From: Gaiellasilicea sp037721555
Lineage (GTDB): Bacteria; Actinomycetota; Thermoleophilia; Gaiellales; Gaiellaceae
Reading direction: 5' to 3'
Assembly (NCBI GenBank): GCA_037721555.1
Contig: JBBJOI010000023.1
Span: 1 to 40,450, forward strand
DNA: 40,450 nt
Shown here: positions 15,177 to 23,011 of the stretch, piece after piece
Numbering within the stretch: position 1 is the first letter of the stretch
How the letters are laid out: each line of letters starts with the position of its first letter
Program-made: the position numbers and the translations under genes
Notes under the pieces: model-generated
Told to the model about the DNA's origin: nothing
Databases searched by the model: none
Seen by the model: only the letters and a program-made list of their open reading frames with translations

Positions 15177-16370
15177 ATGCCGGGGCTGCTCTCCATTGAG
15201 GACGCGCTCGCGCACGTCCTCGCGCGCGCCCAGCCGCTCGAGGTCGAGAGCGTCCTGCTCGCCGACTGTCGAGGGCGCGTCCTCCTCGAGGAGGCTCGCG
15301 CCGCCGTTGACCTGCCACCATTCGCGAGCTCTGCGATGGATGGTTACGCGGTCCGCGCGGCTGACACGCCGGGGAGGCTCGAGCTCGTAGGCCGGGTGGC
15401 GGCCGGGCGTCCCGCCGGCCGCTCGCTCGAGCAGGGCCAGGCGATGGGGATCGCAACCGGCGGAGCGGTTCCGGATGGAGCTGATGCGGTCGTGCCGATC
15501 GAGCTAGTTGTCGATACAGACAACGGCATTCACATAGAGGCTTCGGCCAAGGCAGGTGACCACGTGCGTCCGGTGGGGGGCGACGTGCTCGAAGGTGCGG
15601 CGATTCTCGAGGCCGGCACGCGGCTCGGCCCCGCGCAGCTCGGCGCAGCTGCAGCGGCGGGAGTGGCCTCGCTACGGTGCGCACGACGGCCGAGAGTCAC
15701 GGTGCTCAGCACGGGTACGGAGCTACGGCGACCCGGTGCTGAGCTCGGCCCGGGCGAGATCTACGAGTCCAACTCGGTCATGCTGGTGGCGGCGCTTGCC
15801 GTCGAGGGCGCAGAGGTCGACGTGCTCGACTCGGTCGCAGACGATCCGGGGGCGCACCGCGCGGCGATCGAGCACGGCCTCGCCGGCGACCTCCTTGTCA
15901 CCTCGGGAGGCGTCTCTGTAGGCCCCCACGATCTCGTGCGCTCCGTCGAGCGCGAGCTCGGCGTGGAGGAGGTGTTCTGGCGCGTCGCGGTGAAGCCGGG
16001 CAAGCCGGTGGCTTTCGGCACGCGGGGCCGCACGCTCGTCTTCGGTCTGCCCGGGAATCCCGTGTCCGCGCTCGTTGGCTTTGAGCTCTTCGTTCGGCCG
16101 GCGCTGCGCGGGCTGCAAGGCGAGCGCTCGCCCGGCCCGAGGTACGCGTACGGCAGCCTCGGCGCGCCACTGCGCCGAAACGGGGCACGCGACGAGCTGG
16201 TGCGTGCCCGGACGCGCACCGAAGGGACGGAGGTCGTGCTCGACCCGGTGGCGGGTCAGGACTCGCACATGATCGTGCGGGCTGCTGCGGCCGATGCGCT
16301 CGTGCTCGTTCCGCTCGGCGTTGGAGAGCTCGGAGCAGGGGAGCGGGTGCGGTACCTCCCGCTCGGGTAG
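15177..16370 (+). CDS. moeA: Molybdopterin molybdenumtransferase MoeA
   Basis: A 397-residue protein that inserts molybdate into adenylylated molybdopterin to complete the molybdenum cofactor. The N-terminal MoeA domains carry PPFASSAMDGYAVRAAD (about residues 43-59) and ATGGAVPDGADAVVPIE. The MoCF-binding domain has STGTELRRPG, GEIYESNSVML, TSGGVSVGPHD and the KPGKPVAFG signature, then GLPGNPVSALVGFELFVRP. A C-terminal domain IV ends the protein, so all parts are present. The ATG at 15177 fits the family N-terminus and has a -10 seven bases upstream. moaC and mog lie 8-9 kb further on. Only the last steps of cofactor synthesis are covered by this window. Confidence 0.95.
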   Translation: MPGLLSIEDALAHVLARAQPLEVESVLLADCRGRVLLEEARAAVDLPPFASSAMDGYAVRAADTPGRLELVGRVAAGRPAGRSLEQGQAMGIATGGAVPDGADAVVPIELVVDTDNGIHIEASAKAGDHVRPVGGDVLEGAAILEAGTRLGPAQLGAAAAAGVASLRCARRPRVTVLSTGTELRRPGAELGPGEIYESNSVMLVAALAVEGAEVDVLDSVADDPGAHRAAIEHGLAGDLLVTSGGVSVGPHDLVRSVERELGVEEVFWRVAVKPGKPVAFGTRGRTLVFGLPGNPVSALVGFELFVRPALRGLQGERSPGPRYAYGSLGAPLRRNGARDELVRARTRTEGTEVVLDPVAGQDSHMIVRAAAADALVLVPLGVGELGAGERVRYLPLG

Positions 16371-16377
16371 GGGACGA

Positions 16378-17082
16378 TCAGCCTGCCGCGAGTGGAGCGG
16401 CCTCGGTCTCGCCGGGCGGGGTGATGCTCACCGGCTTCGCGTAGACGATGTACCGCTGCGTGGCAAAGAACCGCGGATGGCAGGCCTGGAGCGCCAGCTG
16501 CTCGTAGCCGCGAGAGCGGAGGACCGAGAGCTCGGTCGCGGCGACGATTCGGTGTCCGGTGACGACGTACTCGATCGTCCCGTACGGGAGCTCGACGTAG
16601 ACCTCGTCGCCCCGCTCGAGTCGGTCGATGCGTGAGAAGGGCGCGCCGAACGTCGTCCGGTGCCCCGCGACGTACACGAGCTCGCCCTCCCCGGGCATGC
16701 CGGAGGGGAGGTAGCGTCCGGGACCGCGCTTCAGCGTGCTGGAGTCGGTTCCGTTGACGACGATCTCGTTCACTCCGAGGCGCGGGATTCTCAGCCGCGC
16801 GATCGCGTCACCCCGTTTCGACGCTTTTCGCCACGCGATCGCATCTCCCTTCACGCCCCGGCGGATCTCGGTCGGGGTTGCAACCGGCTGCGCGACGGGT
16901 CGCGAGCGTTGGATCAGTTTCAGTCTCTGCTCGAAGCTGTCCGCGAGCTCCCGCTGCTTGTACTCGTGAACGGCAGCCGTGAAGGGGTCCTGCCACTGCC
17001 AGACCGTCACTGCCCAGCCGAGCAGACCGAGACCGGCGACCACCAGGAGCGTGCCGAAGACCCTCGCGAGTTGCCGCATCAT
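16378..17082 (-). CDS. Class E sortase
   Basis: A 234-residue membrane-anchored transpeptidase with one N-terminal helix (about residues 7-27), a linker and the sortase barrel. The catalytic residues are visible: H141 in AGHRTTFGAPF, C201 in LALQACHP and R210 in ATQRYIVYA. Class E sortases of high-GC actinobacteria join LAXTG-type proteins to the wall. No LAXTG substrate is encoded in this window. The ATG at 17082 overlaps the stop of the M28 peptidase (ATGA), and a second ATG follows at once. Pairing with a membrane peptidase suggests a joint function at the cell surface, but this is inference. Confidence 0.92.
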   Translation of the reverse strand: MMRQLARVFGTLLVVAGLGLLGWAVTVWQWQDPFTAAVHEYKQRELADSFEQRLKLIQRSRPVAQPVATPTEIRRGVKGDAIAWRKASKRGDAIARLRIPRLGVNEIVVNGTDSSTLKRGPGRYLPSGMPGEGELVYVAGHRTTFGAPFSRIDRLERGDEVYVELPYGTIEYVVTGHRIVAATELSVLRSRGYEQLALQACHPRFFATQRYIVYAKPVSITPPGETEAAPLAAG

Positions 17083-18983
17083 CCCTCCATCGCCTGCCGG
17101 TCTTCGACCGCCGCCGGCCGATTCCTGGCGGCCCTCACATGCCGAGCCAGCTTGCGCAGCCGCGCGCCTCGAGACCCCGAGCGGTCACGCGCGTACGCCG
17201 CGTAGCGTCCCGCCCCGAGTACCGCGAGTTGCGCCGCCGCCGCGAGCCAGGCGAATCCGAGGACTGCCGGGAGGAGCGGCGCGTACCCGGAGCCGAGGAG
17301 CGAGAGCAGATACCACGGCGCACCGCCGGCGACACCGTACCGCTCCGCTACCGACACCGCGAGCAGCAGCGGGCCCGCGAAACCCGCTGCAAAGAGTGCA
17401 CCGCGCGCGGCTGCCGGAGCGTTGTGGGCCTGCGGCAGCCAGAGCCACGCGTAGAGGGACGGCAGCAGGAAGATCAAGGCGTACGGGTTGGTCGCGACGA
17501 CGAGCAGCGCGATCAGCCCGAGCAGCAGCAGCGCGACGCAATAGCCCGCCAGCGTCTCGTCGACCTGCGCCGGCCGGCGCGGGATCAGTCGCTCCCGACT
17601 CACGAACCACCCGGTGAGGAGAAGCACACCGAGCAGCGCCAGCCCCGAGAGCGAGGGGTCGGCCGCACTCGGAACGGCGAGCGGCGGCGGGCGCCCGGGC
17701 TCGGCGTCCGGAAGGAGCCCGATCTTGGCGGCGAGGATGACGAGAACGGCGGCGTAGCACCAGAAGGCCAACCTGTGCCGAAGACTGCGGACCGCCGGAA
17801 GCAAGGGGATACGGCGGCGGCGGCAGCGCGCGAAGAGGTCGATGGCGCCGATCAGGAACGGCAGTAGCGCGGCGATGAGGACGAACTGAATCGCCCACCC
17901 GCGCACGATCCGGCGACCGAGGTAGACGTAGCTCGTCGTTGCGCCGTCGAGCTCCAGCCCTCCGTCCAGAGAGGCGATCAGTCCTTGTGAGGCGCGGCCG
18001 AGCCCCGCCAGCCGCTCGGCTCCGATGCGAGTGTCGGCGAACAGCGGCTCGACCCGCTCGCCTGCCGTCGTCAGCGTCAGCGCTGGAATCCCCCTGGCGA
18101 CGAACGGCCCCTGCTCCCCGAGCGTGAGCGGAAAAGCAAGGTCGACGAGCTGGCGGAACGCGCTCGCTCGCCGAGGCTCGACGCCCGTCTCCTCGAGCAC
18201 CCGAGCGGAGGCGGTTCGAACGAGCCCGGACGCGGGCGAGCGCGGCCGGTCTGCGGCGACGACGAGCCGGGGGACGTTTCGTCCGGCGACGGCATCGAGG
18301 CTGAGGACAGCGGCGGCATCGGCGGCATACGGGGAGTGGGTGGCGAACCGTGCGGCGCCGAGCGCTCCGAAGGCGCCTCCGTCGGTGGAGACGAACACGA
18401 GCCGGTGCGCCGGTCTGACCCGGAGCCCCCCCGGTCCCGTGAGCGGCGCGAACCCGCGCGCCAACTCCACGAGCGCCGCGGTTCCGGACGCGTTGTCGTT
18501 CGCGCCGGGCCCGGTGCCGTCGTTATCCCGGTGCGCGATGACGACGATGGCGCGCGGGGAGGCGCCCTGGGCGACCGCGACGATATTCCGCAACTCGACC
18601 TCTCCTCGCCCCGGGATGGTGGCCGCGAAGGTGTCCGTGCGGGTGCCGAAGCCGTAGAGCTTGAGCTGCTCGCGGAACCATTGAGCGGCGCCGAGGGCGC
18701 CCGACGAGCCCGGTGAGCGGTCGGGGTAGGCGTCCGCCAGCTCCCTCGCAAGGCCCGATGCCGTCGCTCCGTCGAACGTCGGCGGCAGCGCCGGCGGTGG
18801 GAGCGGCCGCGGTTGCCCGACGGTGAAGGCGGCCAGGAGGAGCGGCAATGCGACCAGGAGCCAGGTTCCGCGTACGAGCCTGGCGTTGATCGGCCGCCTT
18901 CCCGGGCCGGGTCGGAGGCGAGCGCCGGTCTGTGGCCCGGTTCCGGCCGAGCCACTGCCGGCGGGGAACCTGGGCGCCATCAT
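17079..18983 (-). CDS. M28-family membrane peptidase with polytopic C-terminus
   Basis: A 634-residue protein starting at ATG 18983 (or the adjacent ATG 18980). After a cytoplasmic head and one membrane helix (about residues 38-56), an extracytoplasmic M28 zinc aminopeptidase-like domain spans about 65-360. It has VVIAHRDNDG (H151) and GANDNASGTAALVELARG (D162). The M28 bridging ligand segment is less clear. The last 270 residues form about eight membrane helices, an arrangement also found in Fxna-like peptidases of eukaryotes. The substrate is unknown. It is coupled to the sortase gene. It diverges from the response regulator with a shared symmetric -10 at 18993-18999. Confidence 0.87.
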   Translation of the reverse strand: MMAPRFPAGSGSAGTGPQTGARLRPGPGRRPINARLVRGTWLLVALPLLLAAFTVGQPRPLPPPALPPTFDGATASGLARELADAYPDRSPGSSGALGAAQWFREQLKLYGFGTRTDTFAATIPGRGEVELRNIVAVAQGASPRAIVVIAHRDNDGTGPGANDNASGTAALVELARGFAPLTGPGGLRVRPAHRLVFVSTDGGAFGALGAARFATHSPYAADAAAVLSLDAVAGRNVPRLVVAADRPRSPASGLVRTASARVLEETGVEPRRASAFRQLVDLAFPLTLGEQGPFVARGIPALTLTTAGERVEPLFADTRIGAERLAGLGRASQGLIASLDGGLELDGATTSYVYLGRRIVRGWAIQFVLIAALLPFLIGAIDLFARCRRRRIPLLPAVRSLRHRLAFWCYAAVLVILAAKIGLLPDAEPGRPPPLAVPSAADPSLSGLALLGVLLLTGWFVSRERLIPRRPAQVDETLAGYCVALLLLGLIALLVVATNPYALIFLLPSLYAWLWLPQAHNAPAAARGALFAAGFAGPLLLAVSVAERYGVAGGAPWYLLSLLGSGYAPLLPAVLGFAWLAAAAQLAVLGAGRYAAYARDRSGSRGARLRKLARHVRAARNRPAAVEDRQAMEG

Positions 18984-18992
18984 GACCGGGTC

Positions 18993-18999
18993 TATAGTA
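18993..18999. promoter_or_regulatory. Symmetric -10 heptamer shared by M28 peptidase and response regulator
   Basis: TATAGTA gives TATAGT on the plus strand (18993-18998) and TACTAT on the minus strand (18999-18994). Predicted start sites are near 19005 (rightward, 37-base leader) and 18987 (leftward, 4-base leader), 18 bp apart. TATAGA (18996-18991) is an alternative leftward -10. Confidence 0.5.
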
Positions 19000-19041
19000 G
19001 GCACAGGGCGCGTTCTCGAGCGACTTTCGCGCCGTCCGACC

Positions 19042-19743
19042 ATGCCGGACGCCTCGACCATCCTCCTCGTCGACGACGAGGACTCCATTCAGAAGTTGCT
19101 TACCTATCCGCTTGAGCGCGACGGGTTCCGCGTCGTTTCCGCCCGCGACGGCGATGAGGCGCTGCGGCAGTTCGCGGTGCACGACGTCGACCTCGTGGTG
19201 CTCGATCTGATGCTGCCCAGGATCGACGGTCTGGAGGTATGCAAGCGGCTGCGCTCCCAGAGCACCGTCCCGATCATCATGCTCACGGCCCGCGACGACG
19301 AGCTCGACAAGGTGCTGGGGCTCGAGCTAGGCGCCGACGACTACATCACGAAGCCGTTCTCCATTCGCGAGTTTCGGAGCCGCGTCCGCGCTCTACTGAG
19401 GCGAGCGGCGGCAACCCGGGCCGGCGAGCGCGAGCCGGAAGAGGTGATCGACGAGGGCGAGGTGCGGATCGACCTCCCGCGCCGCTCCGTGGAGGTGCGC
19501 GGGCAGGAGGTGCAGCTGACCTTCGTCGAGTTCGAGCTCCTGAGCGTGCTCGCGGCCTCACCCGGGCGCGTCTTCTCGCGGCGGCAGCTGCTCGAGCGGC
19601 TCCGGGGCGGCGCCGACTACCGCGAGCCGCGCACGATCGACGTGCACGTGCGGCACCTGCGCGAGAAGATCGAGGAGGATTCGCGTGAGCCACGTCTGAT
19701 CCTGACGGTGCGTGGCGTCGGCTACCGCTTTCGCGAGCGCTGA
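19042..19743 (+). CDS. OmpR/PhoB-family response regulator
   Basis: A 233-residue two-component regulator starting at ATG 19042. The receiver domain has acidic pocket D11-D12, the phosphoacceptor D55 in VVLDLMLPR, T82 and K104 in ITKPF. The C-terminal winged helix binds DNA, with LTFVEFELLSVLAASPGRVF as the recognition-arm start and IDVHVRHLREKIEED and GVGYRFRE at the end. The gene is directly followed by its sensor kinase and an HtrA protease. That order is the same as mprA-mprB-pepD in mycobacteria, which handles envelope stress. Control of the HtrA gene by this regulator is an inference. Confidence 0.95.
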   Translation: MPDASTILLVDDEDSIQKLLTYPLERDGFRVVSARDGDEALRQFAVHDVDLVVLDLMLPRIDGLEVCKRLRSQSTVPIIMLTARDDELDKVLGLELGADDYITKPFSIREFRSRVRALLRRAAATRAGEREPEEVIDEGEVRIDLPRRSVEVRGQEVQLTFVEFELLSVLAASPGRVFSRRQLLERLRGGADYREPRTIDVHVRHLREKIEEDSREPRLILTVRGVGYRFRER

Positions 19744-21138
19744 GTGGCGATCCGCGGGATCCGGCTGCGCCTCATGCTCGCGCTCCTCGTGGTGGCGGCC
19801 GGCGCTTTGGGGGTGGCGTATGTCGTGGTCGTGCCAACGCTGGAGGAGCGGCTCGTCGAGGCAAAGCTCGATCAGCTCCAGCGGGACGCGCGCCTGGTCG
19901 CGGCCAACCTGAAGGACTTTTCGAGGGCGCAGACGCTGGCGGAGGAAGCGTCGGGCGGCGTCCTCGCGAGAATCGTCATCTACCGCGTGGTCGCCTCCAC
20001 CCCGCTGGTCATGGGGGATTCGAACTTTGAGTCGCGCGACATGGAGCGGAACGTCCTCGCGCGGCGGGCGGCCCGTACAGGTGAGCTTCAGCGCGCCTCG
20101 GTGACGCGCAACGGACGTCAGTTCGCGGAGGTGGCGATCCCGCTCGAGGGAGCGGTCGTCCTGCTCAGCGACTCGCTCGCGGACCCGCTCTCGAGCGTCG
20201 AGTTCGTCCAGCGGCGCCTGCTGCTGGCGGGGCTGATCGCCCTCGGGGTCGCCCTCGCGCTTGGGTACGGCGCCGCCTCCTTGCATGCGCGCCGGATCCG
20301 GCGGCTGGAGCGTGCCGCCGATCGGATCGCCGGCGGGCGCTTCGACGAACCGGTCGTCGACGGCGGGAACGACGAGCTGGGACAGCTGGCGACCGCGTTC
20401 GAGCGGATGCGCAGCCGGCTCGAGAATCTCGACCGAGCGCGTAGCGAGTTCATCGCGAACGCCTCGCATGAGCTGCGGACGCCGCTCTTCTCGCTCGGCG
20501 GCTTCCTCGAGCTGCTCGAGGACGAGGAGCTCGACGAGGCGACCCGGCAGGACTTCGTGACGACGATGCGCGAGCAGGTGGAGCGCCTGGGGAAGCTCGC
20601 CACCGACCTACTCGACCTCTCCCGCCTCGACGCCGGCCGGATGCACATCGAGACGGAGCGAGTGGAGCTCCGCTCGGTTGCCCAGGTGCTCGTCGAGGAG
20701 TTCCGCGCGGTCGCGGAGCAGCTCGCACACGAGCTCGAGGTGCAGGTGGACGGCGAGCCGGTGGCGCTCGCCGATGAGCTGCGGGTGCTGCAGGTGGGCC
20801 GCGCCCTCGTCGACAACGCCCTCGTCCACACGCCTGCGGGCACCCGGATCACGGTGCGCGTCTGGGCGGAGGACGGGCTCGCCGGCCTGTCGGTCGCAGA
20901 CGATGGGCCGGGCGTACCGTCTCAGCACGCCGAGCACGTCTTCGAGCGGTTCTACCGTGGGGAAGGCGACCGAGCGTCGGGGAGCGGCCTCGGCCTTGCG
21001 ATCGCTCGCGAGCTCGCAGCTGCGATGAGTGGCTCCGTCGCGCTGCGCTCGCAATCCGGCCAGACGGTGACCACGGTGATCCTGACCGCGGCACCGGCGC
21101 TTTCACGTGAAAACGAGGCGGCCGCCGTTTCCACGTGA
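19744..21138 (+). CDS. Sensor histidine kinase
   Basis: A 464-residue membrane kinase starting at GTG 19744, directly after the regulator stop. Membrane helices at about residues 8-30 and 158-180 frame an extracytoplasmic sensor of about 125 residues. A HAMP domain (180-232) follows, then HisKA with H242 in NASHELRTP. The ATPase domain has N box VDNALVHTPAG, G1 DDGPGVP and G2 GSGLGLAIARELA. It should phosphorylate the adjacent regulator. The last 13 codons (ALSRENEAAAVST) carry two parS-like DNA sites, so the end of this gene also serves as DNA-level signal. The second site overlaps the TGA stop. Confidence 0.95.
   Translation: MAIRGIRLRLMLALLVVAAGALGVAYVVVVPTLEERLVEAKLDQLQRDARLVAANLKDFSRAQTLAEEASGGVLARIVIYRVVASTPLVMGDSNFESRDMERNVLARRAARTGELQRASVTRNGRQFAEVAIPLEGAVVLLSDSLADPLSSVEFVQRRLLLAGLIALGVALALGYGAASLHARRIRRLERAADRIAGGRFDEPVVDGGNDELGQLATAFERMRSRLENLDRARSEFIANASHELRTPLFSLGGFLELLEDEELDEATRQDFVTTMREQVERLGKLATDLLDLSRLDAGRMHIETERVELRSVAQVLVEEFRAVAEQLAHELEVQVDGEPVALADELRVLQVGRALVDNALVHTPAGTRITVRVWAEDGLAGLSVADDGPGVPSQHAEHVFERFYRGEGDRASGSGLGLAIARELAAAMSGSVALRSQSGQTVTTVILTAAPALSRENEAAAVST
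21101..21112. other. parS-like site 1
   Basis: TTTCACGTGAAA is a perfect 12-bp palindrome equal to the core of the bacterial parS consensus (TGTTTCACGTGAAACA), with mismatches only in the outermost positions. It lies in the coding 3' end of the sensor kinase gene. parB is at 1408-2256. Confidence 0.75.
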
Positions 21139-21140
21139 AA
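21129..21140. other. parS-like site 2
   Basis: TTCCACGTGAAA differs from the parS core at one position. Its centre is 28 bp from that of site 1, and it overlaps the kinase stop codon. A pair of sites is common for ParB loading. Confidence 0.6.
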
Positions 21141-21170
21141 ATGATCGCCTGAGCAGCGGCGTAGCGCCGC

Positions 21171-21176
21171 TACAGT
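21171..21176 (+). promoter_or_regulatory. HtrA gene -10 element, leaderless
   Basis: TACAGT is followed by six bases and then ATG 21183. The HtrA gene may thus have its own leaderless promoter, besides read-through from the two-component genes. Confidence 0.45.
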
Positions 21177-21182
21177 GGGTCG

Positions 21183-22379
21183 ATGCGCGGGGGAGCGGTT
21201 GCCGTCGTTGCGTTCGTCGCCGCCGCGCTCGGCGCGAGCGCCGTGCTCGTGATCAGCAAGGCAGCGGGGTGGCTCGAGGGCGAGTCCGGACCGGCGCAAA
21301 CCGTTGTGCTGCCGGCCGCGACGGGCGCCGCCGCTAGCTCGGCCGCGCCATCCTCCGCGCCGCTCGTCGGGAACACGTTCGACCCGGCCGGGATCTATCG
21401 GCGCACGTCTCCCGGTGTCGTCACGATCTACGCGATCTTCGAGGGTGGCTCCCGCTCGCAGGGCTCGGGCCTCATCGTCTCCCGCGAGGGTCACGTCCTG
21501 ACCAACTCGCACGTGATCCGGACGCCTGCGGAGGCCTCGGTGTCGCCGCGGACTGCCAGCAGCGTGTTCGTCGCGTTCGCGGACGGCGACCGCTTGCCCG
21601 CGACGATCGTCGGCTACGACCTCTTCAACGACACGGGAGTGATCAAGCTTGACCCGGGCGACCACACGATCACTCCGGTGCCGCTCGGTGACTCGGACGA
21701 CGTGGTCGTAGGCGAGCCCGTCGCCGCGATCGGCAGCCCGTTCGGCAACGAGAACTCGCTCGCGGTCGGCGTAGTCTCGGCCGTCTCCCGCTCGATTCCG
21801 TCGCTGACGTCGCGCTACTCCGTCGCGAACGCGATCCAGATCGATGCGCCGATCAACCACGGCAACTCCGGCGGCCCGCTCCTCGACGCACAGGGGCAGG
21901 TGATCGGCGTCAACACCCAGATCCGGTCTGAATCCGGCAACGCCGAGGGTGTCGGATTTGCGATTCCGATCAACTCGGCTCGGCGGTCGATGGAACAGCT
22001 GATCGCTACGGGCCGCGTTGCGTACGCGTACCTCGGGATCAGGACGCAGGACGTCACGCCAGCGCTGGCGCGGGAGTACAGCCTCGGCGCTGGCCGCGGC
22101 GCGCTGATCGAGGAGGCCGTCGAAGGTGAACCCGCGGATCGGGCCGGCCTGCGGGGATCGACGGAGCAGCAGGTGTTCAACGGCTCCTCGGTGGGCCTCG
22201 GCGGCGACCTCATCGTGGCTCTCGGCGGCGAGGAGGTCGCGAGCGCCGACGACGTCGTGCGGATCGTCACCGACCAGCTGCTGCCGGGAGAGACCGTCGG
22301 CGTCACCGTGATCCGCGGCGGCACGGGCCGTCGCGAGACGGTTCGCGTCCGGCTGGACGAGCGGCCCGCCGTGCCGTAG
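21183..22379 (+). CDS. HtrA/DegP-type serine protease with PDZ domain
   Basis: A 398-residue exported or membrane-anchored protease. It has a hydrophobic N-terminal segment (residues 4-26), an Ala/Ser-rich linker and an S1C trypsin-like domain with H110 (TNSHV), D150 (FNDTGVIKL) and S229 (GNSGGPL). A PDZ domain follows at about 290-395, with YLGIRTQ and GGDLIVALGGEEV. It should degrade or refold damaged envelope proteins. The position after a two-component pair resembles mycobacterial pepD. The PDZ domain has an insertion (STEQQVFNGSSVGLGG) before the ligand strand, which is usual for actinobacterial HtrA. Confidence 0.94.
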   Translation: MRGGAVAVVAFVAAALGASAVLVISKAAGWLEGESGPAQTVVLPAATGAAASSAAPSSAPLVGNTFDPAGIYRRTSPGVVTIYAIFEGGSRSQGSGLIVSREGHVLTNSHVIRTPAEASVSPRTASSVFVAFADGDRLPATIVGYDLFNDTGVIKLDPGDHTITPVPLGDSDDVVVGEPVAAIGSPFGNENSLAVGVVSAVSRSIPSLTSRYSVANAIQIDAPINHGNSGGPLLDAQGQVIGVNTQIRSESGNAEGVGFAIPINSARRSMEQLIATGRVAYAYLGIRTQDVTPALAREYSLGAGRGALIEEAVEGEPADRAGLRGSTEQQVFNGSSVGLGGDLIVALGGEEVASADDVVRIVTDQLLPGETVGVTVIRGGTGRRETVRVRLDERPAVP

Positions 22380-22460
22380 TCGTTTAGCCGGCTGCTCGCG
22401 GCGGAATAGGTGCTGGAGGTCGAAGGGCTTCGCCGGAGAAACCCGAAGGAGCGGAGAGGC

Positions 22461-22907
22461 GTGAGCGAGCGAGCTGCTGCGATGGTTCAAGGGGCCGAGG
22501 AGACGAGGACGGTACGCTTGACGATCCCGGCTAAGCCGGAGTACATCAGCCTCTCCCGACTCGCTCTGACGGGCCTCGCTCGCGTTCGGCCGTTCCCGGA
22601 GGGCACGCTGGCCGACCTGAAGCTCGCGCTGACGGAGGCCTGCTCGAACTCGGTTCGCCACGCCTACTGCGGCGGCGAGGGCCACGTCGAGATCAGCTTC
22701 GAGATCAGCGAGGACAGACTCGTCGTCGAGGTGGTCGACAACGGCATCGGCTTTGATCCGGAGCGGGCGTCGGGCAACGGCGACGGCGCGGAGCTCGCGG
22801 AGGGCGGCCTCGGGATCGCGATCATCCGCTCGATCGCGGACGAGGTCGAGATTGGCAAGCACCCGCGTGGACGGGGCTCCCGGCTGCGCTTCGTCAAGCG
22901 TCTTTAA
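22461..22907 (+). CDS. RsbW/SpoIIAB-like anti-sigma ATPase
   Basis: About 148 residues, a HATPase_c_2 protein that resembles serine kinases acting as anti-sigma factors. I chose GTG 22461 because GGAGAGG lies just upstream (22453-22459); ATG 22482 is an alternative. The N box is EACSNSVRHAY, G1 is DNGIGFDPE and the ATP lid end is GGLGIAIIRSI. It would bind a SigB/SigF-like sigma factor and phosphorylate an anti-anti-sigma partner. Neither partner is encoded nearby, so it is an orphan in this window. An inverted repeat element starts four bases after the stop. Confidence 0.88.
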   Translation: MSERAAAMVQGAEETRTVRLTIPAKPEYISLSRLALTGLARVRPFPEGTLADLKLALTEACSNSVRHAYCGGEGHVEISFEISEDRLVVEVVDNGIGFDPERASGNGDGAELAEGGLGIAIIRSIADEVEIGKHPRGRGSRLRFVKRL

Positions 22908-22910
22908 TGC

Positions 22911-22994
22911 GCTAGAGGCTTCGTGTGAAACTCATGCACGTACGGTCGGGCCCATCCTCCGCGCACACCCGAGTCTCACGCAGGCCTCTAGTGC
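22911..22994. repeat. Dispersed repeat, inverted pair (copies 2 and 3)
   Basis: GCTAGAGGC...GTGAAACTC (22911-22933) is the reverse complement of the element at 56-78. GAGTCTCAC...GCCTCTAGTGC (22971-22994) is a degenerate direct copy. The two arms can fold into a long imperfect hairpin with a loop of about 37 bases. It sits between the anti-sigma gene stop and the trehalose-6-phosphate synthase gene, where it could end transcription. Confidence 0.65.
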
Positions 22995-23011
22995 ACTAAA
23001 ACTAAGGCAGG

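Noticed and set aside
19636..19650. Other CACGTG hexamers (for example near 19640, 29633, 31398, 32637)
   Set aside because: Considered as parS, but the flanking bases do not extend the palindrome, unlike the pair at 21101 and 21129.
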